This document shows, piece by piece, positions 62,341 through 64,000 of a stretch of 64,000 nt of DNA. Within the stretch, counting starts at the first letter, position 1. Every line of letters starts with the position of its first letter. A model generated the notes under the pieces. It had not been told where the DNA came from. It did no database searches and worked only from the letters and a program-made list of their open reading frames with translations. This DNA is from Streptomyces sp. ISL-12 (GTDB lineage: Bacteria; Actinomycetota; Actinomycetes; Streptomycetales; Streptomycetaceae). The position numbers and the translations under genes were made by a program. Location of the stretch: assembly GCF_018614415.1 (NCBI RefSeq), contig NZ_JAGGOO010000022.1, forward strand, positions 1-64,000, in the 5' to 3' direction.

Positions 62341-63684
62341 ATGGCGGAGACACAGGGCGGGGAGCCGGGCGACGGCGCCGCTGAGGTGCTCGACCGTCCG
62401 CTGCCCGACGGGGTGCGCCGCAGGGTCGTACAGCTGGCCGCGGACGGCTTCGGCGGGCTGACCCTCGCGGAACTGCCCGCGCAGCTGCGGCAGTACGCGC
62501 GCTTCACGCCGAACCGGCGGGCCAAGTTCGCGGGCAACGCGATGGCCGCCGCGCTGGAGACGGACACGCTCTTCCGCCAGCGCATCGGCGAGAAGCTCAG
62601 GGAGTCGCAGCCGGAACTGGCCGACGCCCTCGCCTCCGGTTCCCCGCCCCCGGCCGCGGACCCGCTCGACGTGGCGGCCGCGGCCTACGTACTGCGCCCG
62701 GCCGGCTGGGTGAAGCTCGTGGCCGCCGCCGGCGAGGAGGCCCAGCGGGCCGACGCCGAGCGCGCCGACGAGGAGACCCGCGCCGAGCTGGAGCGGCTGC
62801 GCGCGGAGCTGGAGCGCGCCCGGGAGCACGGCAGGGGCGAGACCGAACGGCTGCGCACGGAGCTGGACGCCGCCAAGAAGGAGGCGGAGTCGCTCCACCG
62901 CAAGCTGCGCGGCGCGCTAAGCGACGTCAAGCGCGGCGAGGCGGCGGTGCGCAAGATGCGCGGCGAGCTGGACGCCGTACGCACCGAGGCGCAGACCCAG
63001 GTGTCCGCCGCCGAGAGCGAGACGCGGCGGCTCAAGGCCCGTCTCGGCGAGGCGGAAGCGGCCCTGGAGGCCACCCGCAAGGCCGCCCGGGAGGGCCGCA
63101 GCGTCGAGGACATGCGGGTACGGCTGCTCCTGGACACCCTGCTGGACGCCACTCAGGGGCTGCGCCGGGAACTGGCGCTGCCGCCGGTCTCCGTACGCCC
63201 CGCCGAGACCGTGGACGCCGTGGAGCCCGGCCGGATGACGCCGAAGGACATCGCGGCCCGCGCGCTGTCCGAGCACGACCCGGCCGTACTGGACCAGTTG
63301 CTCGCGCTGCCCCAGGCCCATCTGGTCGTCGACGGCTACAACGTCACCAAGACCGGCTATCCGCAGATGCCCCTGGAGAAGCAGCGGCTGCGGCTGCTCG
63401 GCCAGCTCTCGCAGCTCGCCGCGCAGACCGGCGCCGAGGTGACCTGCGTCTTCGACGGGGCCGAGCTGGCCGCCCCGGTGCTGCTGGCGCCGCCGCGCGG
63501 GGTCCGGGTGCTGTTCTCGAAGCCCGGCGTCACCGCCGACGAGCTGATCCGCCAGCTGGTGCGGGCCGAGCCACCGGGCCGGCCGGTCATCGTCGCCTCC
63601 ACCGACCGGGAGGTCGCCGACGGGGTGGCCCGCGCGGGAGCCCGCCCGGTGGCCTCGGCGATGCTGCTGAAGCGGCTTTCCTGA
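62341..63684 (+). CDS. NYN-domain (PIN-like) RNA-binding protein with coiled coil
   Basis: A 447-aa protein. The N-terminus is helical (about 20-120), followed by a long charged coiled coil (about 130-245, dense in Glu/Arg/Ala). The NYN/YacP domain (about 320-447) has VVDGYNVTKTGYP, VTCVFDGAE, VLFSKPGVTADELIRQLV and VIVASTDREVADGVARAGARPV, which match the acidic nuclease centre of YacP/Rae1-type RNases. The pairing with a coiled coil is the actinobacterial form. ATG 36 bases after the zinc-ribbon gene. Confidence 0.88.
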   Translation: MAETQGGEPGDGAAEVLDRPLPDGVRRRVVQLAADGFGGLTLAELPAQLRQYARFTPNRRAKFAGNAMAAALETDTLFRQRIGEKLRESQPELADALASGSPPPAADPLDVAAAAYVLRPAGWVKLVAAAGEEAQRADAERADEETRAELERLRAELERAREHGRGETERLRTELDAAKKEAESLHRKLRGALSDVKRGEAAVRKMRGELDAVRTEAQTQVSAAESETRRLKARLGEAEAALEATRKAAREGRSVEDMRVRLLLDTLLDATQGLRRELALPPVSVRPAETVDAVEPGRMTPKDIAARALSEHDPAVLDQLLALPQAHLVVDGYNVTKTGYPQMPLEKQRLRLLGQLSQLAAQTGAEVTCVFDGAELAAPVLLAPPRGVRVLFSKPGVTADELIRQLVRAEPPGRPVIVASTDREVADGVARAGARPVASAMLLKRLS

Positions 63685-63776
63685 CCCGTTGCTTGACGTA
63701 GTGTCAATCATGCGTCACTGCTGGTGATATTGAGGTAAAAGATGCTGTCGGTGAGCGGGTTTTTCCTGAGAAGGAT

Positions 63777-63806
63777 TTGAACTGATCACGACTGGGTCAC
63801 TAGGGT
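63777..63806 (+). promoter_or_regulatory. Vegetative-type promoter for the NlpC/P60-like gene
   Basis: -35 TTGAAC (63777-63782), 18-base spacer, -10 TAGGGT (63801-63806). The start of transcription would be near 63813, 47 bases before the GTG. The -10 is also one arm of CTAGGGT (63800-63806) / ACCCTAG (63817-63823). Confidence 0.6.
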
Positions 63807-63859
63807 CTGGCTTCGAACCCTAGAACGGGTGATCACTCACACGAAGGAGTTCGCCTCCC

Positions 63860-64000
63860 GTGGCGTCCCACCGTCGACCCAAGCAGCCCAGCCGCGCGCG
63901 CGTCACCGTGCTCACCACCGCGGCCGCCGCCGCCGTTGTGCTCAGCTCGCAGGCAGCCAACGCCGCTCCCAGCGAGAAGCAGAGCAAGGACGAGGTCAAG
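63860..64000 (+). CDS. Secreted protein, probable NlpC/P60 endopeptidase (5' part)
   Basis: Only the first 47 codons are in the window. They encode a typical signal peptide: basic start (MASHRRPKQPSRARV), a hydrophobic Ala-rich core, and a signal peptidase site near ANA-AP, followed by a charged segment. In Streptomyces this start and position belong to a secreted NlpC/P60 peptidoglycan endopeptidase with an N-terminal coiled coil. AAGGAG lies 11 bases before the GTG. The catalytic domain is beyond the window, so the enzyme identity is from memory. Confidence 0.7.
   Translation, partial: MASHRRPKQPSRARVTVLTTAAAAAVVLSSQAANAAPSEKQSKDEVK

Noticed and set aside
63790-63830. Possible tRNA-like T-arm (TTCGAACCC) before the last gene
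   Set aside because: No acceptor stem, D-arm or anticodon arm can be built around it; the hairpin overlaps the -10 of a good promoter.
63685-63859. Possible ydaO (c-di-AMP) riboswitch before the NlpC/P60-like gene
   Set aside because: Such switches precede many Streptomyces wall-hydrolase genes, but the conserved core segments are absent and the leader from the predicted start site is under 50 bases.

Overview
The window is a 64 kb piece of chromosome from a high-GC actinomycete, almost certainly a Streptomyces. The evidence is the very high GC content with codon third positions nearly all G or C, frequent GTG starts, four-base ATGA/GTGA overlaps between neighbouring genes, and gene sets typical of Streptomyces: the cta/qcr respiratory cluster, an HTH/DUF397 pair, a PspA operon, MarP-type protease and a SAM-IV-like leader. 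No insertion sequence, prophage, CRISPR array, tRNA or rRNA gene was found. This is conserved core chromosome with small accessory pockets.

Layout. 1-3186 (minus): a perfect 20-bp terminator, a DUF4191 membrane protein, a small protein, then lipA and lipB (lipoate synthesis). 3443-12363: mixed genes, namely an HTH regulator, FAD oxidoreductase, TIGR01777 epimerase, GNAT acetyltransferase, MarP-like membrane protease, PGRP/amidase, DUF4240 and WYL regulator. 12426-21385 (minus): the 2-oxoacid dehydrogenase block aceE, GntR regulator, sucB-type E2, lpdA, and pepA. Lipoate made by LipA/LipB is the cofactor of this E2. 21594-25600: cobalamin nucleotide-loop genes cobS, cobT and a cobU fused to a metallo-beta-lactamase-like domain, with a degenerate methyltransferase-like gene between them. 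25750-28730: small protein, HtrA-like lipoprotein protease, methyltransferase, DUF3043 protein. 29053-35471 (plus): pspA, its PspAA partner, a NarL-type two-component system and a large RND exporter, which look like an envelope-stress group.

35520-43175: an HTH/DUF397 pair facing a small gene, nadA, the A-type Fe-S carrier erpA, a membrane-anchored protein, an AdoK-like kinase, and a cysteine desulfurase fused to a TusA-like domain. NadA (4Fe-4S enzyme), ErpA and the desulfurase form a loose Fe-S and sulfur theme that LipA also depends on. 43458-52752 (plus, two interruptions): ctaC-ctaD-ctaF, an L,D-transpeptidase, a divergent receiver-like protein, then ctaE-qcrC-qcrA-qcrB. These encode the cytochrome bc1-aa3 supercomplex with a membrane-bound dihaem cytochrome c. 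52903-55663: trpD, then a SAM-IV-like riboswitch, a possible six-codon leader peptide and a SufS-like PLP enzyme. 55609-61907 (minus): glycerate kinase, SLC13-type transporter, an OmpR-type two-component system with an unusual Asp-rich membrane protein, a stand-alone Lrp ligand-binding domain and a rhomboid protease. 62065-64000 (plus): a zinc-ribbon protein, a NYN-domain protein and the start of a secreted protein that is probably an NlpC/P60 endopeptidase.

The most interesting signals are regulatory rather than coding. They are a perfect 21-bp palindrome across the ctaE start codon, a pair of matching 13-bp boxes flanking the nadA -10 element, a perfect 17-bp palindrome upstream of aceE next to a GntR gene, the SAM-IV leader with mini-ORF, and a dispersed palindrome read in frame inside lipB. 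All functional statements come from reading the sequence and from knowledge of the families; no database search was run.
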